Virus record (IMG/VR): IMGVR_UViG_3300030106_001806
Span: 1 to 22,171 of that record
Length of the DNA: 22,171 nt
From: a virus
Direction: 5' to 3' (one strand)
The stretch's first letter is position 1. Each line of letters begins with the position of its first letter. Below the pieces are notes generated by a model. It ran no database searches. It saw only the letters and a list, made by a program, of their open reading frames with translations, and was not told where the DNA came from. Below are positions 13,120 through 21,720 of this stretch, piece after piece. Made by a program: the position numbers and the translations under genes.

Positions 13120-15462
13120 ATGCCACAGATACCAGTTTACAATAAAGGACAAGGAACAACAGTAGACTTAGCTACTGGTTCATTATCACCTCAAGCAAGT
13201 GTGCAAGCCTTTACTGCACCTGGAAGAGCAACAGAAAATTTTGCTAACAATGCACAACAGATAGCATTTAATTTTGGACAAGCTGAAAAGAAGGCCTTAG
13301 GAGATGCTGCTTCTTCTGATATACAATCAAAGTTTTTAGACGAAGCAAACAATAAAATCTTAACAAGTCAAACAACAGATACAGAAACAGCTAAAAAAGA
13401 AATAAATAGTTTGGTTGATAAGTATACCAACAAGATAGCTGTAGATCATCCTAATTTAACAAGAAGTCAAATAAGAGGTATTACAAACAACTTGAAAGAA
13501 CTTGGTGTAAGAGCAGGTACACAGCATAGAAAGCAAAGTTTTGCAAGAGGTAGAATTGTTGAAAGTAAAAATAACGATCAACTGATTTTAAAGTTTAGAG
13601 ATACACTTAAAACACTTTCCAAAGATAATCCTGTATATCAGGCTAATATTGGAGGTGTGAAAAAAATATATGAGCAAGCAGAACTCAATGGTTCAAATAA
13701 AGGCTTGACACATCCAACTTTTAAAAGTTTTGAGAAAGCTGTGTTAAGTGATGAAGTTTTTTTAAAAGTAAATACTGGAGATATTACAGGTGCAGAAAAC
13801 TTAGTTAAGTCAAGCACAATTATTGATGATGAGCAAAAGTTTAAATTACTTAGAACACTTAGATCAGAAACAACTGTAAAACAAAATGAACTATACAATC
13901 AAACTATTGAAAATATAGATCAAGAAGATTTTACAACAAATGATGTTAAATTAATTACTGATAAACTTGAATTAAATCAACCTTTTAGCCATGAACTTTC
14001 TAGTGGTAAGACTGTTAGTTTTAGTCCAGAGTCAATAGGAACTGGTAATAAATTAAAACTTATAAATTTTCTTAATAAAAAAGCAAAACAGACAGTTGAG
14101 AAAGATGCAAATCAAGCAACTGCTTTAATTAACAATGCTCCATTTACAGATACAAAAACATTTTCCCTAATTGCATCAGAGTCTTACGGAGATCTTGAAG
14201 ATGGTATAGCACAAAAAAGTATTAGCAGTAGTGCAAATACTTCTGCATCTAAAGCAGAACAGTTGGTAGAAATTTTTAAAGTAGATCCATCAGCAGTTGA
14301 TATTAATACGATAACTGAGAATATTAACAAGGCAAGATATCTTCTTACTACAAATATCAAGGGTAATGCTCTTGTGAACACAGTAGATTTTGGCAAATCA
14401 TCAAGTGCTTTGTTAGAAAAAATTAACAAAACAGAGATTGATTTAAGAAAAGCAGCGCTTGAAAACCAAAGACTTAATACTGGTATTGATTCTATAATTG
14501 TAGGAAATTTTGAATTTGTTAAAGATAATTATACACCAGCAGAAGTTGAAAAGATGACGGACTCTGTATTGAAAAACAAACCTATTGATGAGCAACTTTC
14601 TTTAATACAAGCCAATGGTTTAGTGAGTAATCAACTTAAAACTGTTTTAGCAAATGGTGTTGAAGAAGGAACAGGAACAAGTTTTGACCAATTCATAACT
14701 TCTGTATCGGAAAAAGTAGAAATTTACAAAAACCTTAAATTAACTGGCCAAGGTTTGATAAATCACACAACGCAAGCAGAAAGATCTTTTTATGAAGCAA
14801 TACTTTTAAATGAAAGTTTAGGTTTTGACAGAGAAGATGCTATAAGACGAGTAGGTTTGGCAAATCAAACAAACATATCTCCAACAGATGTTGACATCAA
14901 ATATCAAGCAATAGAAAACGCATCACAAAAAATTAAAAATGGTTTAGATGGTGTTTTTGGAACGGATGTTTTTAACTTATCTGCAATGAGGATCAAGGCA
15001 GAAAAGTATACAAAATTTTTACTTAGATTTGGCACAAATAAAGACATTGCTATTAAAACAGCAGTTGAAGATTTAAAAAACAGTCATGTTTTAATAAACA
15101 ATCATCTCATCACAAAGTTTGCAAACTTACCATCAAACTTTGAAGAAAAAACAAATATATTGGCAGAAAAGTTAAAAGAAGAAAATCCAGAGTTAAGGGA
15201 TGCAGAGGGCATTGCTTTTATTCCTATGGATGGAAGAGTTGACAAGTTTCATGTATATGTGGATGGAGAGCCACAATTTGGTAGTGGCTACATAATATCA
15301 AAAGAAGATTTTGATAAGGCCATAGAATTTAAAAGAGAAAAAATTAAAGTAGAAGCGCAAACAAAAATACAATCAACAAAAAAACTTACATCAGTTCTTA
15401 AAGAAAATGTAGAAAATTTAAAAGAAACTCAAGAAACAGTTTTTGGATTTGCAGGAGATTAA
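13120..15462 (+). CDS. Internal virion protein, T7 gp15-like
   Basis: Large core protein expected to be ejected and to form part of the trans-periplasmic DNA channel. The 780-aa length is close to T7 gp15 (747). The N-terminus is low-complexity (GKQGT-like, then TGSLSPQASVQAFTAPGRATENFANN). The rest is long, helical, Lys/Asn/Glu-rich and without cysteine clusters or membrane helices. The call rests on length, composition and position between gp14-like and gp16-like genes; sequence similarity is too diffuse for me to see. The start is ATG two bases after the preceding stop, with only a weak GAG upstream. The 3' end contains the AGGAG that appears to serve the next gene. Confidence 0.75.
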   Translation: MPQIPVYNKGQGTTVDLATGSLSPQASVQAFTAPGRATENFANNAQQIAFNFGQAEKKALGDAASSDIQSKFLDEANNKILTSQTTDTETAKKEINSLVDKYTNKIAVDHPNLTRSQIRGITNNLKELGVRAGTQHRKQSFARGRIVESKNNDQLILKFRDTLKTLSKDNPVYQANIGGVKKIYEQAELNGSNKGLTHPTFKSFEKAVLSDEVFLKVNTGDITGAENLVKSSTIIDDEQKFKLLRTLRSETTVKQNELYNQTIENIDQEDFTTNDVKLITDKLELNQPFSHELSSGKTVSFSPESIGTGNKLKLINFLNKKAKQTVEKDANQATALINNAPFTDTKTFSLIASESYGDLEDGIAQKSISSSANTSASKAEQLVEIFKVDPSAVDINTITENINKARYLLTTNIKGNALVNTVDFGKSSSALLEKINKTEIDLRKAALENQRLNTGIDSIIVGNFEFVKDNYTPAEVEKMTDSVLKNKPIDEQLSLIQANGLVSNQLKTVLANGVEEGTGTSFDQFITSVSEKVEIYKNLKLTGQGLINHTTQAERSFYEAILLNESLGFDREDAIRRVGLANQTNISPTDVDIKYQAIENASQKIKNGLDGVFGTDVFNLSAMRIKAEKYTKFLLRFGTNKDIAIKTAVEDLKNSHVLINNHLITKFANLPSNFEEKTNILAEKLKEENPELRDAEGIAFIPMDGRVDKFHVYVDGEPQFGSGYIISKEDFDKAIEFKREKIKVEAQTKIQSTKKLTSVLKENVENLKETQETVFGFAGD

Positions 15463-18400
15463 AATAGTTCTGAAACCAGAGAAGATTGAAAGAGCAAGAC
15501 CTTTTAGTTTATTAGAAGAGAAAAAGGCTCTTGATGATTACGAGAAGGCGCAAGACTCTGTTACATTTGCAAAGGCCACATCTGCTGCATTTGCTGAAGA
15601 TAATGCTATGTCATGGGTGTTTAATCAGCTTGAAGAATATGAAATAGATCCAGAATTTAGCTTAAATGACGAGGAGTTTGACGAACTTACCAAAGACATA
15701 CCTTTGGAATACCAAGACTTTGTAGGTGATGCAAGAAGTATGTCTCATGGAAGAAAACTCAGAGCAAATGTTTTGAACTCACTTGAGAACGAAAAAACAC
15801 TTGCAAAATACGGATGGGCAAGTTTACCTCTGCGTATTGCTGCTGCAACAATAGATCCTGTTGCTATTGGTGCTACTGTATTATCTGAAGGTGTTTTAGC
15901 GCCTGCAATATGGACTACGAAAGCAACAAGGCTTGGTAGATTTTTTAGAGGTGGTTTGACTGCTGGAGCAACATCAGCAGCTATTGAAGCCTACCTTGTT
16001 TCACAAAATCAAATAAAAGATCCATATGACATACTGTATGCAGCAGGTGGTGGTATGATACTAGGTGGTGCGACCTCAAGTATTTTTGGCAAAGCATCTA
16101 CACAGAACTATGAGAAGGCAGGTGCAAAGTTTGCAAATGATGCAAGTAAAGCACAAGCAAGTGATGTGGCACAATCTATGAAGGATAATGGCATTGAGGG
16201 TGTTGGCGCTATGGAAAATCCTATGTCTCGACCAATACAAATGGATGAAATGAGAAGAGGATCAGATGACAGAATTGAAGATGCTCAAGGTGCATCCCAT
16301 TCAACTTTTGGTAAAATTCGTTTTGATATGGTTGGTCAACTTAAATCTAGTAAAATAGCTACTTCAAGAAAACTTGCTGATTTACTCGCAGAGGATGCAG
16401 TTGATCCAGGTCAGATAACAGCAGACTTAATCAAGACCACAGAAACGAAAGCAACAACTGCTAGGTTTACAAGAGTTTATGATGATAGCTACACAAAATG
16501 GGCGAAGTCATTAAGCATAAATTATCTAGCAAGAGAATTTGGAAAATCAAAAAAAGATTTTGGAGTTTTAGTAGCAGATGAGATTGAGTTGCCTGGAAGC
16601 ACAACTAATCCACATATTGTTAATGCAGCTAATGCTTTTAGAAAAGAAATGGCAACAATGCTAAATAAAGCAAAAAAGGCAAATGTCAGAGGTTTTGATG
16701 ACATACCAGAAAATCCAACTTACTTTGCACACCTTTGGGATAATGCTAAATTTAGTGAAATAAGACAAAAATATGGCAAGAATGTAATTCCAGATTTACT
16801 TTCAAGTTCTTTAATAAGAGCCAATCCAAACATGGATGCTGATATAGCAAAAGCTATTGGCAAAGGTATGTATAAAAATATCGTAAAACGAAGCATGGGT
16901 ATGGATGCTGGTCTTTCAAGGATGTTTAGCACAAGTCAAAGAGAGGTATTGAAAGAAGTTCTTGAAGAAGAGGAACTTTTAAATAGCGCCCAAATTGAGT
17001 CTTTGTTAAATCAAATACATACAAAACCTGAAAAAGGTATGCCAAGAACAAGAAGAAGATTGAATTTTGATATTGAAACTACTGTTGAAGCAAGAGGGCA
17101 AGTTATATCAATCAAAGACCTCATGAATAGAAATACAGAAGAAGTTTTTAATATTTATGTTAATCAAGTTGTAGGAAAGACAGCACTAGCACGCAAAGGT
17201 ATTTTAAGTGATTCAGACTTTCAGAAAAGGTTAGATGACATTGTTGAAGAAGCAAGAGGTTTAGGAATTGATGCAACAGGTGATGTAGAAAAATTAAATG
17301 TCTTATATCAACTTATATCAGGTAGGCCAAGTCCAAAAGTGTCAGATCCAAGTGCGCTTGGAAATAGATTAGCAAGACTTTTATTAGATTACAGCTTCAT
17401 AAGAGTTATGAATCAAGTAGGTTTTGCACAGGTAGCAGAACTTGGAAATGCTGTCAGTATAGATGGTGTAACTGGTTTGTTGAGAGTTTTACCAGAATTC
17501 AAATCAATGCTTAAAAGAGTTCGTAATGGAGAAATAGAAGATAGTGTTATAAATGATATTGAAGCATTTACTGGTATTGGTGCTGATAGATTAATTCATA
17601 ATGCAGTAAACAAGTATGATGCAGAAGATATGTTAGCAAAGGGTAGGGGTGGTTTTTTAAGTAATATTGTTGATAAAGGTTTAAATGTTGTTCAGCCTTT
17701 AAAAAGAATTACAGCAGACATCTCTTTGATGGCTCAAGTAACTCTAGCACTTGAAAGAGCAGCAGCAAGAATAGCTACACAACAACTTGTAGATTTATCT
17801 TTTGGAATTAAAAGTATTAATTTTGCAAGATTGGGCAAGGGAACAAGGCAACAAGATATAGCAAGAAGAATGAAAAGCCTTGGCTTGGATGATGCTATGA
17901 GTCAAAGAGTGTTTAATCAGATTAGAGAAAACGCAGTTCTTGCTCCATCAGGTTTTTTTGGAAATTCAAGAAAAGTAAGAAGAATAAATTTAGAACAATG
18001 GGCAGATGAAGATGCTAGAGATGCTTTTGTTTTTGCAATAGCAAGATGGACAAGACAGAGCATACAACAAAATGATGTTGGTAATTTAAATGTTCACATG
18101 ACTGGAACATTAGGAAAAATCCTTACACAATTTAGAACATTTATGCTTGTCAGTTATTCAAAACAATTTTTACATAATATAAACAGAAGAGACTTTGCTG
18201 CTTTTCAAGGAATGATGTATTCTGTTTTATTTGGTGGTTTAGCTTATACTTTACAAACTCATGTAAACAGTATTGGCAGAGATGACAAAGAATCCTTTTT
18301 AGAGGAAAGATTGTCTGTAACTGAAATAGGGAAGGCTGCATTTCAAAGAGCAGGATGGTTCAGTTTATTTCCAGCGGCGATTGATACAGGATTGTCGTTA

Positions 18401-18670
18401 GTTGGAGAAGATCCAATGTTTGCTTATGGAAGGACAACTGGCCTTGCGTCTAATTTATTTAGAGGAATACCTTTAGTTGATTTAGTTGATAATGCAAGTC
18501 GTGCTGTTGTTGGTGGAAGTAGAGTTTTGTTTAATGACGAGTATCAATGGTCAAGAGGACAACAGCGTGCATTGAATTCATTAGTGCCATTTCAAAATGC
18601 TATGGGAATAAAAAATGTATTAAATTTAACTTTAGAAGGATTGCCAACAAATGCAAAATTACAATATTAG
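15443..18670 (+). CDS. Internal virion protein, T7 gp16-like, without visible lysozyme domain
   Basis: Very large core/ejection protein of about 1,075 residues; T7 gp16 is 1,318. It has hydrophobic Ala/Gly-rich stretches at about residues 129-165 (LRIAAATIDPVAIGATVLS) and 200-217 (GGGMILGGATSSIFG), then long helical regions. The C-terminal third has aromatic and Arg-rich segments (FAIARWTRQSIQQ, LTQFRTFMLVSYSKQF, VLFGGLAYTLQ) typical of gp16-like proteins. I see no N-terminal lytic transglycosylase motif, which accounts for much of the length difference. No ATG lies near the expected start. The longest frame begins with TTG at 15443, but the only good AGGAG (15453-15457) is six bases before an ATA codon at 15464, so initiation at ATA is a real possibility. 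Confidence 0.8.
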   Translation: MDLQEIKIVLKPEKIERARPFSLLEEKKALDDYEKAQDSVTFAKATSAAFAEDNAMSWVFNQLEEYEIDPEFSLNDEEFDELTKDIPLEYQDFVGDARSMSHGRKLRANVLNSLENEKTLAKYGWASLPLRIAAATIDPVAIGATVLSEGVLAPAIWTTKATRLGRFFRGGLTAGATSAAIEAYLVSQNQIKDPYDILYAAGGGMILGGATSSIFGKASTQNYEKAGAKFANDASKAQASDVAQSMKDNGIEGVGAMENPMSRPIQMDEMRRGSDDRIEDAQGASHSTFGKIRFDMVGQLKSSKIATSRKLADLLAEDAVDPGQITADLIKTTETKATTARFTRVYDDSYTKWAKSLSINYLAREFGKSKKDFGVLVADEIELPGSTTNPHIVNAANAFRKEMATMLNKAKKANVRGFDDIPENPTYFAHLWDNAKFSEIRQKYGKNVIPDLLSSSLIRANPNMDADIAKAIGKGMYKNIVKRSMGMDAGLSRMFSTSQREVLKEVLEEEELLNSAQIESLLNQIHTKPEKGMPRTRRRLNFDIETTVEARGQVISIKDLMNRNTEEVFNIYVNQVVGKTALARKGILSDSDFQKRLDDIVEEARGLGIDATGDVEKLNVLYQLISGRPSPKVSDPSALGNRLARLLLDYSFIRVMNQVGFAQVAELGNAVSIDGVTGLLRVLPEFKSMLKRVRNGEIEDSVINDIEAFTGIGADRLIHNAVNKYDAEDMLAKGRGGFLSNIVDKGLNVVQPLKRITADISLMAQVTLALERAAARIATQQLVDLSFGIKSINFARLGKGTRQQDIARRMKSLGLDDAMSQRVFNQIRENAVLAPSGFFGNSRKVRRINLEQWADEDARDAFVFAIARWTRQSIQQNDVGNLNVHMTGTLGKILTQFRTFMLVSYSKQFLHNINRRDFAAFQGMMYSVLFGGLAYTLQTHVNSIGRDDKESFLEERLSVTEIGKAAFQRAGWFSLFPAAIDTGLSLVGEDPMFAYGRTTGLASNLFRGIPLVDLVDNASRAVVGGSRVLFNDEYQWSRGQQRALNSLVPFQNAMGIKNVLNLTLEGLPTNAKLQY
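15453..15466 (+). promoter_or_regulatory. Ribosome binding site facing an ATA codon
   Basis: AGGAG at 15453-15457 lies inside the last codons of the gp15-like gene. The gp16-like reading frame offers ATA at 15464-15466, exactly six bases downstream, the optimal spacing. GTT and CTG (15470) follow, and no ATG is available for about 50 codons. The alternative TTG at 15443 has only a weak AAGAAA upstream. One substitution (ATA to ATG) would make this a normal start. Confidence 0.45.
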
Positions 18671-18716
18671 TTGTAGTAAAAGCCAAAATAATGTAAAAGA
18701 AAATATGAGGTACTAA

Positions 18717-20087
18717 ATGACAGTAAGTAGCACAACCACAAAGAATAGTTATTCTGGTAACGGAAGCACAACTGTTTTTGCTTATGCCTTCAAGATTTTT
18801 GCAGAAGCAGATTTAAAAGTTATTGTCCGTTCATCAACAGGTACAGAGACAACAAAGACACTAAATGCAGATTATACTGTTTCAGGTGTTGGTGTTACAA
18901 GTGGAGGTAATGTAACTTTTGGTTCAGCGCCTGCATCAGGCGAAACTGTTGTAATAAGAAGAGAAGCAGCGCTTACACAAACTACAGACTATACAGCAAA
19001 TGATCCTTTTCCTGCTGAAGATCACGAAAATGCACTTGATAAATTAACTTTTCACACACAACAACAGCAAGAAGAGTTAGACAGGGCAATAAAATTATCA
19101 AGAACAAATACAATGACATCTACAGAATTTACTGTAGGCGCATCTGATAGAGCAAACAAAGTTTTAGCTTTTGATAGTTCTGGTGAAATATCTGTAACAC
19201 AAGAATTAGGCACATTTAAGGGCAACTGGGCAGCAAGCACATCTTATGTTGTTCGAGATATAGTCAAAGACACAAGCACAAATAATATATTTATAGTAAA
19301 TTCAGCGCATACATCATCAGGAGCGCAGCCACTTACAACAAATGCAAATTCATCAAAATATGATTTATTGGTTGATGCAGCATCAGCAACAACATCTGCT
19401 ACAGCAGCAGCTACCTCTGCTACAGAAGCAGCAACTAGCGCAACAACAGCATCTACACAAGCATCAAACGCAAGCACAAGTGCAAGCACAGCATCAACTC
19501 AAGCTACAAACGCAGCGAATAGTGCCACAGCAGCAGCAGCGAGTGCAGCAGCAGCAGCGACAAGCGCAGATAATTTTGATGATGTGTACTTAGGTTCAAA
19601 GTCAAGTGAGCCATCAACTGATAATGATGGTGATGCACTAAATGCTGGAGACCTGTTCTTTGATACCACAGTAAATGCAATCAAAGTCTATACTGGTTCT
19701 GCTTGGCAAATTGTTTCCCAGGCATCATTAACATCTGTTGTTTCAGATACGACTCCACAACTAGGGGGTGATCTTGATGTAAATGGTAATGGCATTGTTT
19801 CTGTGTCGAATGGAAACATAGCCTTAACACCAAACGGAAGTGGCGTTGTTCGTCTTGATGGCAATGTTGACATACAAACAGGTGAGATTGTTCTTAAAAA
19901 TGGTGGTTCGCAGTCAAACATAAAATTTTATTGTGAGTCAAGTAATGCACATTACGCACAACTAACAGCACCAGCGCACTCTGATTTTTCAGGAAATGTT
20001 ACAATAGTTTTACCAGCGACAGGAGGTACTTTAGCGCTTACATCACAAATTGAAGATCCAACTGCATTGGCAATAGCTTTAGGATAA
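18717..20087 (+). CDS. Tail fibre protein with T7 gp17-like N-terminal domain
   Basis: Host-recognition fibre of 456 residues. Residues 1-125 form the T7 tail-fibre anchoring domain that attaches to the nozzle (STTTKNSYSGNGSTTVFAYA, later VVIRREAALTQTTDYTANDP and HENALDKLTFHTQQQQEELD). Residues about 168-218 contain a WAASTSYVVRDIV module related to one in the nozzle. Residues about 220-283 are a nearly pure Ala/Ser/Thr heptad-like tract, probably a trimeric coiled-coil shaft, encoded by GCA/ACA-rich repeats. The end has SAWQIVSQ, TPQLGGDLDVNGNGI and LPATGGTLALTSQI, beta-rich elements common in marine phage fibres. A GAGGT site precedes the ATG. The true receptor-binding tips may be the small proteins downstream. 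Confidence 0.9.
   Translation: MTVSSTTTKNSYSGNGSTTVFAYAFKIFAEADLKVIVRSSTGTETTKTLNADYTVSGVGVTSGGNVTFGSAPASGETVVIRREAALTQTTDYTANDPFPAEDHENALDKLTFHTQQQQEELDRAIKLSRTNTMTSTEFTVGASDRANKVLAFDSSGEISVTQELGTFKGNWAASTSYVVRDIVKDTSTNNIFIVNSAHTSSGAQPLTTNANSSKYDLLVDAASATTSATAAATSATEAATSATTASTQASNASTSASTASTQATNAANSATAAAASAAAAATSADNFDDVYLGSKSSEPSTDNDGDALNAGDLFFDTTVNAIKVYTGSAWQIVSQASLTSVVSDTTPQLGGDLDVNGNGIVSVSNGNIALTPNGSGVVRLDGNVDIQTGEIVLKNGGSQSNIKFYCESSNAHYAQLTAPAHSDFSGNVTIVLPATGGTLALTSQIEDPTALAIALG
19378..19563 (+). repeat. GCA/ACA-rich low-complexity tract inside the fibre gene
   Basis: About 186 bases encode alternating Ala, Ser and Thr (AATSATEAATSATTASTQAS and similar). Triplets GCA, ACA, AGC and TCA recur, with several runs of four to five GCA/GCAG units around 19529-19560. 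Such tracts can expand or contract by slippage and would change the length of the fibre shaft in whole codons. Confidence 0.6.
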
Positions 20088-20097
20088 GGAGTAATAA

Positions 20098-20445
20098 ATG
20101 GCAAACACATTTAAATTGGTAACAAAGGCAGGTGTAACGAGTGAGGATGTTATCTATACTGTAGCAGGTTCTACAACAACTGTAGTGCTTGGGATTATGT
20201 TAGGAAACACAACAACAAGTCAAGTAACAGTAACACTTACATTAAGTTCAGATACAGCAAACAGGGCAGGCGCTAACAATGAAGCAAATCAAGATGTTGA
20301 ATTAGTTACAAATGCTCCTATACCAGCAGGATCTTCATTAGAATTATTGTCAGGAAATAAAGTAAACATGGAAACTACAGATGTTTTAAAACTTACTGCA
20401 TCTGGAGCAACAGATATTGCGCTTTCAATTATGGAGATTACTTAA
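20098..20445 (+). CDS. Small tail-associated structural protein
   Basis: A 115-residue, beta-rich protein almost without aromatics. MANTFKLVTKAGVTSEDVIYTVAG at the start, AGSTTTVVLGIMLGNTT in the middle, and PIPAGSSLELLSGNKV...LKLTASGATDIALSIMEIT at the end resemble a widespread family of small phage tail/fibre-associated proteins in marine phages (the MANTFKN-type). Exact function is not established; a jelly-roll or collar-like role is inferred. AGGAG lies seven bases before the ATG. Its last codons, GGAGATTACTTA, also serve as the ribosome site of the next gene, whose ATG overlaps its stop by one base. Confidence 0.7.
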   Translation: MANTFKLVTKAGVTSEDVIYTVAGSTTTVVLGIMLGNTTTSQVTVTLTLSSDTANRAGANNEANQDVELVTNAPIPAGSSLELLSGNKVNMETTDVLKLTASGATDIALSIMEIT

Positions 20446-20894
20446 TGGCTTATGTTGGCAATCCTTTAGCTGCTAACTTTCAAACTTTACCATCTGTTGT
20501 AAGATTTAACGGAGATGGTTCAGACACAACCTTTGCACTAGGCAGAACTATAAGTTCAGTTCAAGAGATTATTGTTAGTGTAGATGGTGTAGTTCAAGAT
20601 AGTGCAGCGTATACTGTGCCAGATGGCTCAACACTAACATTTAGTGCTGCACCTTCAAGTGGTACTAACAATATATTTGTTTATTTTTTAGGATTAGCAG
20701 GTGAATCAATTACACCTACAGATCAGTTCAAAGGCAACTTTAAGGCAGGTGGTTTATTTAGAACTAATGCACAAACATTAGACTCAAACATAACAATACT
20801 TGCTACAGAAAATGCAAATGTAACTGGCCCTTTAACAATATCAAGTGGTGTAACATTGACAGTAGAATCAGGTGGAAGGCTCGTAACAATATGA
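20445..20894 (+). CDS. Short tail fibre-like protein with T7-tail-type beta domain
   Basis: The 149 residues carry one beta domain at about 14-85 (QTLPSVVRFNGDGSDTTFAL, then VQEIIVSVDGVVQDSAAYTV, then LTFSAAPSSGTNNIFVYFLG). It resembles the anchoring module of the larger fibre (compare YTVSGVG...VTFGSAPASGETVVI). The C-terminus (LDSNITILATENANVTGPLT, ending VTLTVESGGRLVTI) looks like the rungs of a small beta-helix. It is probably an adaptor linking later tip proteins or a short fibre by itself. It overlaps the next gene by four bases (ATGA), with GGAAGG upstream of that start. Confidence 0.7.
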   Translation: MAYVGNPLAANFQTLPSVVRFNGDGSDTTFALGRTISSVQEIIVSVDGVVQDSAAYTVPDGSTLTFSAAPSSGTNNIFVYFLGLAGESITPTDQFKGNFKAGGLFRTNAQTLDSNITILATENANVTGPLTISSGVTLTVESGGRLVTI

Positions 20895-21334
20895 GTGAAA
20901 TATTTGTAGATACAATACGAAAGACTGGTGGTTCACTAGGAACAGACATAAGAATTAAGAATACATCCGTGTATGAGTCTGATGGTGGTACAAGTGTTAC
21001 ACAGAATCTTGTACAAGGTTTAGCTAAAGCATGGTTTGCTTGTGATAATATGGCAATCATAGATTCTTTAAATTCAGCAGGACTAACAGATAATGGTACA
21101 GGTGATTTAACATTAACAGTTACAAATGCAATGGGTAATGCCAACTATTCAACTGGAATGGGAGCAGGTGGTAGTGCAGGTACTGATAGTTCAATAAGAA
21201 TTGTTGAAGGCATAGATGCTACTACAGCAAGAACTGCATCAGCTATTAGACTAAGACAAGGTTATAAACCTTCAAGTTTAACTAAACATGATGACTCCTT
21301 GTCCTCTATACAATTTTTTGGAGACCTAGCATGA
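20891..21334 (+). CDS. Tail-tip protein, array member 1
   Basis: The first of three tandem paralogues, 147 aa. The shared core is LAKAWFACDN...SAGLTDNGTGDLTLTVTNAMGNANYS at about 41-90, a domain I recognise as frequent at the ends of marine phage fibre proteins. The N-terminus (SEIFVDTIRKTGGSLGTDIR) is the usual short linker; the C-terminal third (IRIVEGIDATTARTASAIRL) differs completely from the other copies and is the likely variable surface. The protein ends GDLA. The codons of that ending (GGAGA at 21320-21324) provide the ribosome binding site for the next gene, which overlaps by four bases. Confidence 0.7.
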   Translation: MSEIFVDTIRKTGGSLGTDIRIKNTSVYESDGGTSVTQNLVQGLAKAWFACDNMAIIDSLNSAGLTDNGTGDLTLTVTNAMGNANYSTGMGAGGSAGTDSSIRIVEGIDATTARTASAIRLRQGYKPSSLTKHDDSLSSIQFFGDLA

Positions 21335-21720
21335 GTACCATTAAGACAAACACCTTAACAGGTACAACTTCAGCAGGTAGTATTCTTGTTACAGGAGAGG
21401 GTGGTTCTACCACAACAAACTTACAACAAGGATTGGCTAAATCATGGATTACATTTACATCTTCTTCGTCTTTTACAAATAGGGATAGTTTTAATGTAAG
21501 CACATTGACAGATGCAGGTGCAGGTTCAGCAACAATAACTATGACTAATGTTATGAGTAATATATATCATTCAGTTCAAGCTACATCAAATGATAATAAT
21601 TGTCATGCAGGTTCAGGTAACCACACAACAGCAGATTATCAAAACTTTTCAAAAAATAGTAGCCATAGTTTAGCTGATGCAACTTCACAATATGGTTCAG
21701 TACATGGAGATTTAGCATAA
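21331..21720 (+). CDS. Tail-tip protein, array member 2
   Basis: A 129-aa paralogue of its neighbours. The N-terminus (STIKTNTLTGTTSAGSILV) is a marine-phage fibre linker. The core is GLAKSWITF...DSFNVSTLTDAGAGSATITMTNVMSNIYHS at about 35-84. The C-terminal part (DNNCHAGSGNHTTADYQNFS...) is unrelated to the other copies and rich in His, Asn and Ser, suitable for surface contacts. It ends VHGDLA. GGAGA at 21706-21710 lies 9 bases before the next ATG, which shares one base with its TAA stop. Confidence 0.7.
   Translation: MSTIKTNTLTGTTSAGSILVTGEGGSTTTNLQQGLAKSWITFTSSSSFTNRDSFNVSTLTDAGAGSATITMTNVMSNIYHSVQATSNDNNCHAGSGNHTTADYQNFSKNSSHSLADATSQYGSVHGDLA

Noticed and set aside
19244-19489. Minus-strand Val/Ala-rich frame of 81 codons
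   Set aside because: Complement of the Ala/Thr/Ser tract in the fibre gene; a low-complexity artefact.
19342-19593. Gln/His-rich frame of 83 codons in another phase of the fibre gene
   Set aside because: A shifted reading of the GCA/ACA repeats gives CAG/CAA codons; no ribosome site and no independent support.
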